Shown here in pieces: positions 26,882 to 36,825 of a DNA stretch of 64,000 nt (position 1 is the stretch's first letter; every line of letters begins with the position of its first letter). The notes beneath the pieces are model-generated. The model was not told where the DNA came from, searched no databases, and saw only the letters and a list, made by a program, of their open reading frames with translations. Source of the stretch: an uncultured bacterium (GTDB lineage Bacteria > Bacillota_I > Bacilli_A > Acholeplasmatales > Anaeroplasmataceae); contig CASETY010000004.1 of the NCBI GenBank assembly GCA_949291115.1, positions 18,432 to 82,431 on the forward strand, given 5' to 3'. The position numbers and the translations under genes were made by a program.

Positions 26882-27230
26882 TGTTTTCTCCTTTAATTTT
26901 ATTTAATGATTTTTTTAATAAATATAAGAATTGTTTATCTAATTTTTGATAATCTAATTCTAATATTTTAGGCTTAGCTACAATAAAAATTAAAATTCCT
27001 TCAGGAATAATGTTTTGATATTTTTGAAATAAAGAACGTAATCTTCTTTTTTCTTTATTTCTTATATGAGCGTCACCTATTTTTTTTCCTACACTTATCG
27101 CATAACGAAAATGGCTGGTTTCGTTTACTTTCTTTACAAAAAAGCGCATTTCTAATGAATTAACACTTTTATTTTCTTTAATTACTGACTCAATTTCTTG
27201 AGTTTTCTTTATGCGAAATTCTTTTTTCAT
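26850..27230 (-). CDS. rnpA: Ribonuclease P protein component
   Basis: Protein cofactor of RNase P, which trims tRNA 5' leaders. The RNA-binding signature is seen as AISVGKKIGDAHIRNKEKRRLRS-type sequence (about residues 43-66, with the RNR-like IRNKEKRR). Length of 126 aa is normal, though the conserved RNRxKR is altered to RNKEKR. A terminator lies between rpmH and this gene, so it may be expressed partly from read-through. Confidence 0.95.
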   Translation of the reverse strand: MKKEFRIKKTQEIESVIKENKSVNSLEMRFFVKKVNETSHFRYAISVGKKIGDAHIRNKEKRRLRSLFQKYQNIIPEGILIFIVAKPKILELDYQKLDKQFLYLLKKSLNKIKGENSEIIFTPKHI

Positions 27231-27246
27231 AAATATCTAAGAATTT

Positions 27247-27291
27247 AATAAAAAAAGACTACTAAAAAATAATTGATTTGTTCTAGTAGTC
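27247..27291 (-). terminator. Terminator between rpmH and rnpA
   Basis: GACTACTA (27257-27264) pairs with TAGTAGTC (27284-27291), followed on the minus strand by a run of seven T. It lies 21 bases after rpmH and 17 bases before the rnpA start, so it should attenuate rnpA-yidC-jag relative to the abundant L34 message. Confidence 0.75.
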
Positions 27292-27311
27292 CTGGTATTT
27301 TTTTTATTAAA

Positions 27312-27446
27312 TTAAACAGCTAATTGCTTTCTACCTTTTTTACGTCTACGAGCTAAAACTTTACGTCCATTCTTAGAAGACATTCTAACACGGAAACCAT
27401 GAGTAACTTGTCTTTTACGTTTGTTAGGTTGATATGTTCTTTTCAT
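27312..27446 (-). CDS. rpmH: 50S ribosomal protein L34
   Basis: A 44-aa highly basic ribosomal protein: starts [13 protein letters not shown], continues [15 protein letters not shown], and ends [12 protein letters not shown]. This is a full-length, textbook L34. It is preceded by AGGCAGGTTTT-type spacing and a good promoter, and is the first gene to the left of the origin, as in most Bacilli. Confidence 0.99.
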   Translation of the reverse strand: MKRTYQPNKRKRQVTHGFRVRMSSKNGRKVLARRRKKGRKQLAV

Positions 27447-27485
27447 ATTTAAAACCTGCCTTTCTCTTTGAAACCATGCTTGCCT

Positions 27486-27514
27486 ATATTACCATATCTT
27501 GAAACTAAAAACAA
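27486..27514 (-). promoter_or_regulatory. rpmH promoter
   Basis: Minus strand: TTGTTT (complement of 27509-27514), 17 bases, then TAATAT (complement of 27486-27491) preceded by TGG as an extended -10. The start would be about 30 bases before rpmH. Confidence 0.55.
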
Positions 27515-28247
27515 GTGTTTTTTTATAATAACTACTCTTTTTAGCTATTTTGTTAATTGTAAAAGTAAATTTTGCTTATTATAATTTTTATACTTTATTA
27601 AAACTAAATGGATTTAAATCACTCATTTTAAATAAATTATCCATTTATATTAAACCAATAGACTTAAAAATCAAATTTTTCAATACTTACTTCAGTGTTT
27701 TTAGTAACACCTATTTTTACTTATCTTTTATAATTTATTCTTTTTAAGCTTTTTTAGAGTATTTTATGTATTTAAATTGATATTTTTTTTATTTATGTTG
27801 GTGGATAACTTCTAAAATTAAGCTTAGTTACGCTTTTATTAGCTTTTATTTTACTTTTACAAACTTTTTTTATTTTCTTTTTTTGTAAACTATTTATTAT
27901 TTTTGATGTATTTTTAATTTACATAATTTTGTAAAATTGACTTTTTTAGCCTTATTAGGCCAAAAAGTACGTATGTTTAAAAATATTAAAAAAACTTATT
28001 AACATTTTTTTGGGGATATTTTTTATTAAAATGTGGATAAGTTTTCCACTTAGTTATCCACTTGTTGATATGTTGAAAAGTGGTAATTATGCTTTTATTT
28101 ACGCTTTTTTTTTAATAGTTATCCACATTTTTTGTTTTTTAAAAGTAAATATTGAAATAGTTATCCACAATTTTATGTGGATAACTTTTTATTCCGTTTT
28201 TTTCTAATTATGATAAAATATCTTCACTAAAAAGAGGTGAGTTTATT
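27515..28247. other. Origin region upstream of dnaA: DnaA-box cluster
   Basis: No gene fits in this very AT-rich stretch; the first 280 bases show nothing I can name. From 27800 it carries DnaA boxes. They are GGTGGATAA (27800-27808, minus), TGTGGATAA (28032-28040, minus), TTATCCACT (28054-28062), TTATCCACA (28119-28127), TTATCCACA (28161-28169) and TGTGGATAA (28176-28184, minus). The last lies close to a TATGATAAAAT-type -10 region (28209-28219) before dnaA, so DnaA probably represses its own gene. Together with the boxes after dnaA this makes a bipartite origin. Confidence 0.9.
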
Positions 28248-29588
28248 ATGCAGATTACATATCAAGATTTATGGACAAAAACTCGCGATCATTTAGCCAA
28301 CTGTTTAACAGAAGATACTTTTAATGATACATTTGGAGAAGTTACTAAAGTAGTTAAATTTATTAATGGTAATATTTTTGTTTTAGTACCAGATCCATTT
28401 ATTAAATCTAAAATAAATAATATGTACATTGAAAGAATTAATGATATTTTAAAGTCGTTAACTCCTGATAAACTAAAGTTTAAATTTGTTTGTGAAAATG
28501 AAGTAAATCCCGAAGTCAAAAAAGAAAATATAACAACAAATAATCGTTTGTTTATTAATAATTTAAATGAAAATTTCAGTTTTGAATCATTTGTTGTTGG
28601 TGAATCTAATATGTTTGGTTATCGTATGAGCCTTAATGTAGCTGAACAACCGGGTGTTATAGCTAACCCACTTTATATTTTTGGTGGTGTTGGTCTTGGT
28701 AAAACCCATTTGATGCAAGCTATAGGTAATTATATATTAGATAAAGATATTAATAAAAAAGTAAGATATATTCAAGCTACTGATTTTATTGTTGATTATA
28801 GTAAGGCTACTCAATCTTCTAATATGGATTTATTTGATGAAAAATATCATAATTTAGATTGTTTATTAGTTGATGATATTCAAATGTTAGAAACAGCTAA
28901 AAAAAGTCAAAATGAGTTTTTTAAGTTGTTTGAAGAATTAATAACTCGTAAAAAACAAATTGTCATTACTAGTGATCGACCTGCTAGCGAATTAAATGGT
29001 ATTGTTGATCGTCTTACTTCTAGATTCCAATCTGGCATGAATGTTGATATTAAAAAACCAGATTTGGAACAAAGAATTAATATTTTAAATCGTAAAGCTT
29101 TAGAATCTTCTACTAAAAAGATTCCTAAGGAAGTTTTAGTATTTATCGCGGAAAATTTTACTAATAATATTAGAGAATTAGAAGGCGCTCTAAATAGAGT
29201 TATTAGTCATAGTGATGTTTATAATTATGATGATATTACTTTAGAAAGAGCTACAGATGCTTTAGATGCATTATTAAAATATAAGAAACAGACTGATAAA
29301 AAGACTGATAATTATGAAAATTTATTAAGTATTATCGCTAATTTTTATAATATTACGATTAATGATTTAATTTCAAATCAACGTAAACAAACTTTTGTTC
29401 TTCCAAGACATATAACAATGTATATTTTAAAGAACCATTATAACTTACCATTTGCGAAAATTGGTAAAATTTTAGGTGGTAGAGACCACACAACAATTAT
29501 GAATGGTTGTTTAAAGATTGAACAAGAACTTAAAAATAATAAAGATTTAAAGTTAGCTATTGATACTATTTTAAAGAAATGTGGATAA
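28248..29588 (+). CDS. dnaA: Chromosomal replication initiator DnaA
   Basis: Binds DnaA boxes and melts the origin. It has an N-terminal domain I (about 1-80), a short linker, an AAA+ domain with Walker A FGGVGLGKTHLMQA (about residue 147) and Walker B CLLVDDIQML, and SRFQSGM sensor/arginine-finger region. The DNA-binding domain IV carries the signature LGGRDHTTIMNG. Length of 446 aa is normal. The RBS AGAGGTGAG precedes the ATG at 28248. The stop codon lies within a DnaA box (29580-29588), linking the end of the gene to the downstream origin half. Confidence 0.99.
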   Translation: MQITYQDLWTKTRDHLANCLTEDTFNDTFGEVTKVVKFINGNIFVLVPDPFIKSKINNMYIERINDILKSLTPDKLKFKFVCENEVNPEVKKENITTNNRLFINNLNENFSFESFVVGESNMFGYRMSLNVAEQPGVIANPLYIFGGVGLGKTHLMQAIGNYILDKDINKKVRYIQATDFIVDYSKATQSSNMDLFDEKYHNLDCLLVDDIQMLETAKKSQNEFFKLFEELITRKKQIVITSDRPASELNGIVDRLTSRFQSGMNVDIKKPDLEQRINILNRKALESSTKKIPKEVLVFIAENFTNNIRELEGALNRVISHSDVYNYDDITLERATDALDALLKYKKQTDKKTDNYENLLSIIANFYNITINDLISNQRKQTFVLPRHITMYILKNHYNLPFAKIGKILGGRDHTTIMNGCLKIEQELKNNKDLKLAIDTILKKCG

Positions 29589-29710
29589 AAAAAGTTATCA
29601 ACATATTTATTAACATCGTTTTTTTGGCTTAATTAAAGAAAAAAAACTAGTTATCCACAAATCCACATCTATTAATAATAATAACAATATATTATAATAA
29701 TAAATATATA
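29580..29710 (+). other. Downstream half of oriC with unwinding region
   Basis: Between dnaA and dnaN are DnaA boxes TGTGGATAA (29580-29588, minus), TTATCAACA (29595-29603) and TTATCCACA (29651-29659), followed by a related ATCCACATC. Then four TAA trinucleotides (29673-29684) and an almost pure A/T tract to about 29710. A box followed by TAN repeats matches the DnaA-trio arrangement described for Bacillus subtilis, where DnaA loads on one strand to open the DNA. So the melting site is most likely at 29670-29710. Confidence 0.85.
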
Positions 29711-29722
29711 ATGGAGGCCCAT

Positions 29723-30868
29723 ATGAATTTTACAATTGATAGAGATGTATTATTAGAAAAATTAACTATTATTAATCATGGTTTACCATCTAAAACTCCG
29801 ATGAAAGTTTTAGAATGTATTAAAATTGAAGTTACTGATCAAGATGTTTATTTAACTTCTTCTAATAGTGATATTGCGATTGAAGTATTAGTAAAAGATT
29901 CTTCTTTAGTAATTCAAGAACCAGGTAGAACCGTTGTACCTGGTAAATTATTCATAGATTTAGTTAAAGCTTTTGATTCTAAGAAAGTTACTATTTTCTT
30001 AATTGAAGATCGTTCTTTAATGTTAAAAGCTGATCGTAAAGAATATATGATTAATATTATGGATGTATCAGATTATCCAAATCCTAAATTTGGTACTTTA
30101 GAAAATCCTTTTAGTTTACCTGCTTTTTTAGTTAAACAATTAATTGATGAAACTATTTTTGCTTGTTCAAATATTAATCGTAGTCCAATGTTACTAGGTG
30201 TTAATTTTAAATTAACTTCTAATGTTTTAAAAGCTACTTCTACTAATAGTTATCGTTTAAGTCAAAAAATTATCAATATTGAAAATTATAATGATTTTGA
30301 AGTTACTATTCCTGCTAAGTCTTTAGATGAATTAGAAAAATGTTTAGATAGTTATGATCCTAAAGGAAATGTAGATTTATATTTTACAGAAGGTAAATTA
30401 GTATTTAAATTCCAAAATGTTATGTTCTTAACTAATCTTTTGGATGGTAATTTCCCTGATACTTCTAGTATTATTCCTGAATCAAATCCAATTACTGTTC
30501 GTTTTAATAAAGATGAGTTGTTACAAGCGTTAAATCGTATTTCTATTTTATCACCAGCAGAAAAAGTAACTGATAGAGAAATTTCTTTTAATGCTATTAA
30601 ATTAAAAATAGATAAGACTAATGAAGTAGAATTATCTAGTGCTAATAATCAAGGTGCTGGTAAAGAAATTGTAGTGCCAACTGATATAAATATAAATGAA
30701 CCATTAGTTATTGGTTTTAGTTCTAAATATTTAACAGAGGCTTTAAAAGTAATTCCTTCAACAGAAGTTGAATTAGGCTTTAAAAATAGTATGAAACAAT
30801 TTACTATTAAAGGTATTGATTACCCTTCTTTAGTAGAATTAGTTTTACCATTTAGATTAGATGAATAA
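29723..30868 (+). CDS. dnaN: DNA polymerase III beta sliding clamp
   Basis: Ring-shaped processivity clamp of the replisome. The start MNFTIDRDVLLEKL and the three repeated domains of about 125 residues are typical, with family pieces GRTVVPGKLFIDLVK, LLGVNFKL, TNSYRLSQK and the closing LVLPFRLDE (the usual LxxPxR end). The frame opens at an ATG at 29711, but that codon is part of the RBS ATGGAGG; the ATG at 29723 is preferred. It ends at a strong terminator. Confidence 0.98.
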   Translation: MNFTIDRDVLLEKLTIINHGLPSKTPMKVLECIKIEVTDQDVYLTSSNSDIAIEVLVKDSSLVIQEPGRTVVPGKLFIDLVKAFDSKKVTIFLIEDRSLMLKADRKEYMINIMDVSDYPNPKFGTLENPFSLPAFLVKQLIDETIFACSNINRSPMLLGVNFKLTSNVLKATSTNSYRLSQKIINIENYNDFEVTIPAKSLDELEKCLDSYDPKGNVDLYFTEGKLVFKFQNVMFLTNLLDGNFPDTSSIIPESNPITVRFNKDELLQALNRISILSPAEKVTDREISFNAIKLKIDKTNEVELSSANNQGAGKEIVVPTDININEPLVIGFSSKYLTEALKVIPSTEVELGFKNSMKQFTIKGIDYPSLVELVLPFRLDE

Positions 30869-30875
30869 TCTTATT

Positions 30876-30912
30876 AAGAGTGAGAAAAATTCACTCTTTT
30901 TTCTTTTTTATT
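30876..30912 (+). terminator. Intrinsic terminator after dnaN
   Basis: AAGAGTGA (30876-30883) pairs with TCACTCTT (30891-30898), followed by TTTTTTCTTTTTT. It separates dnaA-dnaN from the yaaA-recF-gyrB-gyrA group. The following bases to 31110 are plain A/T-rich with no gene. Confidence 0.88.
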
Positions 30913-31115
30913 GCAAATTAAGTTTACTAATTATCTTAATTTTATTTAAGTTAATCAGTAATTTTTAGTTGTTTTTATAAAATTAGTTTATTTTTAGTTA
31001 AAAATGCGTATTTTTAATTTTAAAGGCTTATTTTTCAAAAAACAATATTATCTAATATATTTTTACTTTTTTAGTATTTTCGCTTATATTTCTTTAAAAA
31101 AGGCTTATTTTATGA

Positions 31116-31121
31116 TATAAT
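31116..31121 (+). promoter_or_regulatory. -10 box before yaaA
   Basis: TATAAT, 17 bases before the yaaA ATG. No clear -35 box is visible. A transcript from here would have a leader of about ten bases only. Confidence 0.4.
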
Positions 31122-31138
31122 AACTCGGGTGAAAAATT

Positions 31139-31351
31139 ATGAAAGAAATCACATTAACTAAAGAATATATAACTTTAGGTCAATTACTCAAGATTGTTGA
31201 CTTAATAAATAGTGGTGGTGAGGCTAAGTTTTTTTTACAAGATTCTAAAAATCAAATCACTGTTGATGGTATCTTAGAAAATAGACGTGGCCGTAAATTA
31301 TATAGTGGTTCAGTTGTTAAGATTAATGACAAAGAATATAAAATTATATGA
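31139..31351 (+). CDS. yaaA: S4-domain protein YaaA
   Basis: A 70-aa RNA-binding S4-domain protein always found between dnaN and recF in Bacilli. Visible are TLGQLLKIVDLINSGGEAK, the loop VDGILENRRGRKLYSGS and the final KINDKEYKII. Homologues have been linked to ribosome assembly (RlbA). It ends in TGA overlapping the recF ATG (ATGA), which shows both coupling and use of UGA as stop. Confidence 0.95.
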   Translation: MKEITLTKEYITLGQLLKIVDLINSGGEAKFFLQDSKNQITVDGILENRRGRKLYSGSVVKINDKEYKII

Positions 31352-32373
31352 TTAAAGAAATCACGTTAAAAGACTTTCGTAATTTTAATTATATTAAATT
31401 TAATACCATGAATAATTTAGTTATTTTATTAGGTGATAATGGTAGTGGGAAAACTTCTTTATTAGAAGCTATTTATTTAGCTTCTACTACTAAATCAATG
31501 CGCACTAATAATTACAAAAATATGATTAATAAAAGTAAAGAAAATAGTGTAATTGATATTTTAACTAATAAAATTTTAAGAGTAGTTTTAACTAATAAGA
31601 AGAAGTATTTTTATGTAAATAATAAAGAATATAAAACTTTAGAATTTATAAATAATCTTAAAACTATTTTATTTATGCCAAGTGATTTAGAAATCATTTA
31701 TGGTAGTAAAAGTTTAAAAAGGAAGTTTATTGATCTTAATTTAAGTATCATTGATTCTAAATATTTAAAGATATTTTTAAATTATAAGAAATTACTTAAT
31801 AAAAGAAATAATTTATTAAAAGAAGTTAATGTTAATTATAAGTTATTGAATTCAATAACAGAAATGTTAATTAAATATGCTTATAATTTAAATCTTTTAA
31901 AAGCTAATTTTTTAAATGAGTTAAATATTAATTTAGTTACTATTTGTAATGAATTACATTTTGGTAAAGTAGAAGTTAAGGCTAATATTTTAACAAATTT
32001 AGATAAGATTAAAGAAATGTATAAGAATAATTTAAATTTAGATTTAAAGTATAAAGCTACTATTTATGGTCCTCATCGAGATGATTTTATTTTTTTACTC
32101 AATCAAAATGATGCGAAAGTTTATGCTTCTCAAGGACAAGTAAGAATGATTATGATTATCTTAAAATTAGCTATTTTAAAGATATTGAATAAAAATGATT
32201 TAGAAACAATTTTGTTATTAGATGATGTATTTGGTGAATTAGATAGTTTTAATCAACAAACCTTAATTAATTACTTAGGTGAAAATCAAACGTTTATCAC
32301 TACTACATCTTTAAATGATATACCCAAGAATTTATTAGAAAAAGCTTTGATAATAAAGCTAGAAAGGAATTAA
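31348..32373 (+). CDS. recF: DNA replication and repair protein RecF
   Basis: SMC-like ATPase that helps load RecA at gaps with RecO and RecR. Walker A is GDNGSGKTSLLEAIY (about residue 30), the signature is around ASQGQVRM, and Walker B is ILLLDDVFGELD. It is 341 aa, slightly shorter than the usual 360-370. In SLKRKFIDL, a position normally Arg is encoded by AGG, consistent with AGG meaning Arg here. It overlaps yaaA by four bases and is followed after three bases by gyrB. Confidence 0.96.
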   Translation: MIKEITLKDFRNFNYIKFNTMNNLVILLGDNGSGKTSLLEAIYLASTTKSMRTNNYKNMINKSKENSVIDILTNKILRVVLTNKKKYFYVNNKEYKTLEFINNLKTILFMPSDLEIIYGSKSLKRKFIDLNLSIIDSKYLKIFLNYKKLLNKRNNLLKEVNVNYKLLNSITEMLIKYAYNLNLLKANFLNELNINLVTICNELHFGKVEVKANILTNLDKIKEMYKNNLNLDLKYKATIYGPHRDDFIFLLNQNDAKVYASQGQVRMIMIILKLAILKILNKNDLETILLLDDVFGELDSFNQQTLINYLGENQTFITTTSLNDIPKNLLEKALIIKLERN

Positions 32374-34287
<1,914 letters not shown>

Positions 34288-34304
34288 TTTAAAGGAGAGA
34301 AAAA

Positions 34305-36800
34305 ATGAATCATGATAAAAGTGATTTCTTAGCTGCTGAAAGCCAAGAAACAGAACGTATAGAAAAATTAAATATTAATGAAAAATTACAAAAATCTTTT
34401 TTAAGCTACGCTATGTCTGTTATTGTTAGTAGAGCTTTACCAGATATTAGAGATGGTTTAAAACCAGTTCAAAGAAGAATCGTCTATGGTATGAATGAAA
34501 TGGGTGTTTATTATAATGTAGCTCATAAAAAATCAGCTCGTATCGTCGGTGATGTTATGGGTAAATACCATCCACATGGTGACTCTTCTATTTACGATGC
34601 GATGGTTAGAATGGCTCAACCATTTAGTTATCGTTATCCTTTAGTAGATGGTCATGGTAACTTTGGTAATATTGATGGTGATGGCGCCGCCGCTATGCGT
34701 TATACCGAAGCTCGTATGAGTAAAATTGCTGCTGAACTAGTAAGAGATATTGATAAAAACACAGTTGATTTTATTGATAATTATGATGGTACAGAAAAAG
34801 AACCAGTAGTTCTTCCTTCACGTATTCCTAACTTGTTAGTAAACGGCGCAACTGGTATTGCGGTTGGAATGGCTACTAATATTCCTCCTCATAATTTAGG
34901 AGAAGTTGTTGATGCGATTATTGCCTTAATTCATAATTCTGAGATTACAATTGACGAGTTGATGCAATATATAAAAGGCCCAGATTTCCCTACAGGAGGC
35001 CAAATTTTAGGCCTTACAGGTTTAAGAAATGCTTATACTACTGGTAATGGTACTATCTTAATTAGATCAAAAGCGGAAATCGAAACTAATGAGAAAAATG
35101 GTAAGAATTCAATCATTGTGACTGAAATTCCATACATGGTAAATAAGACAAAATTGATTGAAAGAATTGCCGAAATTGCGAAAGATAAAATAGTTGAAGG
35201 TATCACTGACATTAGAGATGAATCTAATCGTAAAGGTATCAGAATCGTTATTGAATTAAGAAAAGATGTTAATCCAGAGGTTATGTTAAATAACTTATAT
35301 AAATATACACAGTTACAAGCTAGCTTCGGTATTAATATGATTTGTTTAATTAATAATGAACCAAGAACTATTTCTCTTAAACAAGCTTTAGAAGAATATT
35401 TAAAATTCCAAATTGAAATTATTACAAGAAGAACAGAATTTAATTTAAATAAAGCTTTAGAACGTTTACATATTTTAGAAGGTTATGTAATTGCTCAAGA
35501 TAATATTGATGAAATTATTAAAATTATTAGAGAAACAACTGATGGTTCAGAAAAAGAAAAATTAATTCAAAGATTTAATTTAACTGATGTTCAAGCAACA
35601 GCTATTTTAGATATGCAATTAAGAAGATTATCTGGTTTAAATCGTGAAAAGATTTTAAATGAAATTGATGAATTAAATAAATTAGTTGTGGATTTGAAAG
35701 ATATTTTAGCGCGTCCAGAAAGAAAATTAAATTTAATTGAAAATGAATTATTAGAAATTAAAGAAAAATATAGTGATGAAAGAAAGAGTGAAATTTGTCT
35801 TCATCAAGATTTAAGCATTGAAAATGAAGATTTAATTCCACGTGAAGATGTAATTATTACAATTACTAATAAAGGTTATGCAAAACGCATGAAACAAGAT
35901 AGTTATAAGGTTCAAAATCGTGGTGGAGTTGGTGTTTCTGGCATTAAAACTAAAGAAGATGATGATGTTAGAGATATTATTCCTACTTCTACACATGATT
36001 TCTTATACTTCTTTACTAATTTAGGTAGAGTATATGCTATTAAAGCTTATCAAATACCGGCTTCTTCTAGAACAGCTAAAGGCTTACCTTTAGTAAATGT
36101 CTTAAATTTAGGTGAAAATGAAACTATTAGAGCGGTTACTAATATACCTTCTTCTTTAGAAACAGGTTATTTATTGTTCACAACTAAAGATGGTTTAGTA
36201 AAACGTAGTGATATTAGTGAATTTAAGAATATTAGAGCTAATGGTAAAATAGCTATTTCATTAAAAGATAATGATGAATTAGTATCTGTCTTATTAACAG
36301 ATGGTAATAAAGAAATTGTTATTGGTGCATCTAATGGTAAAGCAATTAGATTTAATGAAAATGACATTAGAATAATGGGTCGAACAGCTGCCGGAGTTAA
36401 AGGTATTAGATTCCAAGAAAATGATTATGTTGTCGGTGTTGCCTTAGTAAGTGATGATTCTAATGAAATATTAGTAATTACTGAAAAAGGTTATGGCAAA
36501 CGTAGTGATGCTTCTTCTTATCGTTTACAATCTCGTGGTGGTATGGGTGTTAAAGCTTTAAATGTTACCGAAAAGAATGGTCGTTTAGTAGCTTTAAAGA
36601 GTGTATCAGATGATAAAGATTTAATTATTACAACTGATAAAGGTATGGTAATAAGAATACATATTAAAGATATATCTTTATTAGGTCGTGCTTCTCAAGG
36701 TGTTAAACTAATTAGATTAAAAGATGATCATTCAATTTCTACCGTTGCGATTGTTGAAGAAAATCAAGAAGAATTAACAAACTTAGAGGAACAAGAATAA
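34305..36800 (+). CDS. gyrA: DNA gyrase subunit A
   Basis: DNA-cutting subunit of gyrase, 831 aa. The breakage-reunion domain carries [14 protein letters not shown], the quinolone-resistance region [16 protein letters not shown] and the catalytic Tyr in AMRYTEARM (about residue 130). The C-terminal six-bladed beta-pinwheel holds a GyrA-box QNRGGVG (wrapping motif) and a second copy QSRGGMG further on. Residues at the drug-target positions are Ser and Asp in GDSSIYD and do not look resistant, but this is only a sequence reading. The stop codon sits in a terminator loop. Confidence 0.98.
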   Translation: MNHDKSDFLAAESQETERIEKLNINEKLQKSFLSYAMSVIVSRALPDIRDGLKPVQRRIVYGMNEMGVYYNVAHKKSARIVGDVMGKYHPHGDSSIYDAMVRMAQPFSYRYPLVDGHGNFGNIDGDGAAAMRYTEARMSKIAAELVRDIDKNTVDFIDNYDGTEKEPVVLPSRIPNLLVNGATGIAVGMATNIPPHNLGEVVDAIIALIHNSEITIDELMQYIKGPDFPTGGQILGLTGLRNAYTTGNGTILIRSKAEIETNEKNGKNSIIVTEIPYMVNKTKLIERIAEIAKDKIVEGITDIRDESNRKGIRIVIELRKDVNPEVMLNNLYKYTQLQASFGINMICLINNEPRTISLKQALEEYLKFQIEIITRRTEFNLNKALERLHILEGYVIAQDNIDEIIKIIRETTDGSEKEKLIQRFNLTDVQATAILDMQLRRLSGLNREKILNEIDELNKLVVDLKDILARPERKLNLIENELLEIKEKYSDERKSEICLHQDLSIENEDLIPREDVIITITNKGYAKRMKQDSYKVQNRGGVGVSGIKTKEDDDVRDIIPTSTHDFLYFFTNLGRVYAIKAYQIPASSRTAKGLPLVNVLNLGENETIRAVTNIPSSLETGYLLFTTKDGLVKRSDISEFKNIRANGKIAISLKDNDELVSVLLTDGNKEIVIGASNGKAIRFNENDIRIMGRTAAGVKGIRFQENDYVVGVALVSDDSNEILVITEKGYGKRSDASSYRLQSRGGMGVKALNVTEKNGRLVALKSVSDDKDLIITTDKGMVIRIHIKDISLLGRASQGVKLIRLKDDHSISTVAIVEENQEELTNLEEQE

Positions 36801-36814
36801 TCTTGTTCCTTTTT
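36788..36814 (+). terminator. Terminator embedded in the end of gyrA
   Basis: Nine-pair stem GGAACAAGA (36788-36796) and TCTTGTTCC (36801-36809) with loop ATAA containing the gyrA stop, then five T. It ends the yaaA-gyrA transcript, and the next start is only 12 bases further. Confidence 0.8.
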
Positions 36815-36825
36815 AGGTTATGTCT

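Noticed and set aside
20813..28110. Repeated short string TTTACGCTTTTTTT in intergenic regions
   Set aside because: It appears near 20813 and 28098, but in very T-rich DNA a few such matches are expected by chance.
27550..28207. Short frames of about 65 codons in the origin region
   Set aside because: They lie in A/T-rich noncoding DNA over DnaA boxes, have Phe/Ile/Tyr-only composition and lack ribosome binding sites.
31139..32373. Use of genetic code 4 (UGA as Trp)
   Set aside because: yaaA and purA end in TGA that overlaps the next start codon, and Trp is coded by TGG throughout, so UGA is a stop.
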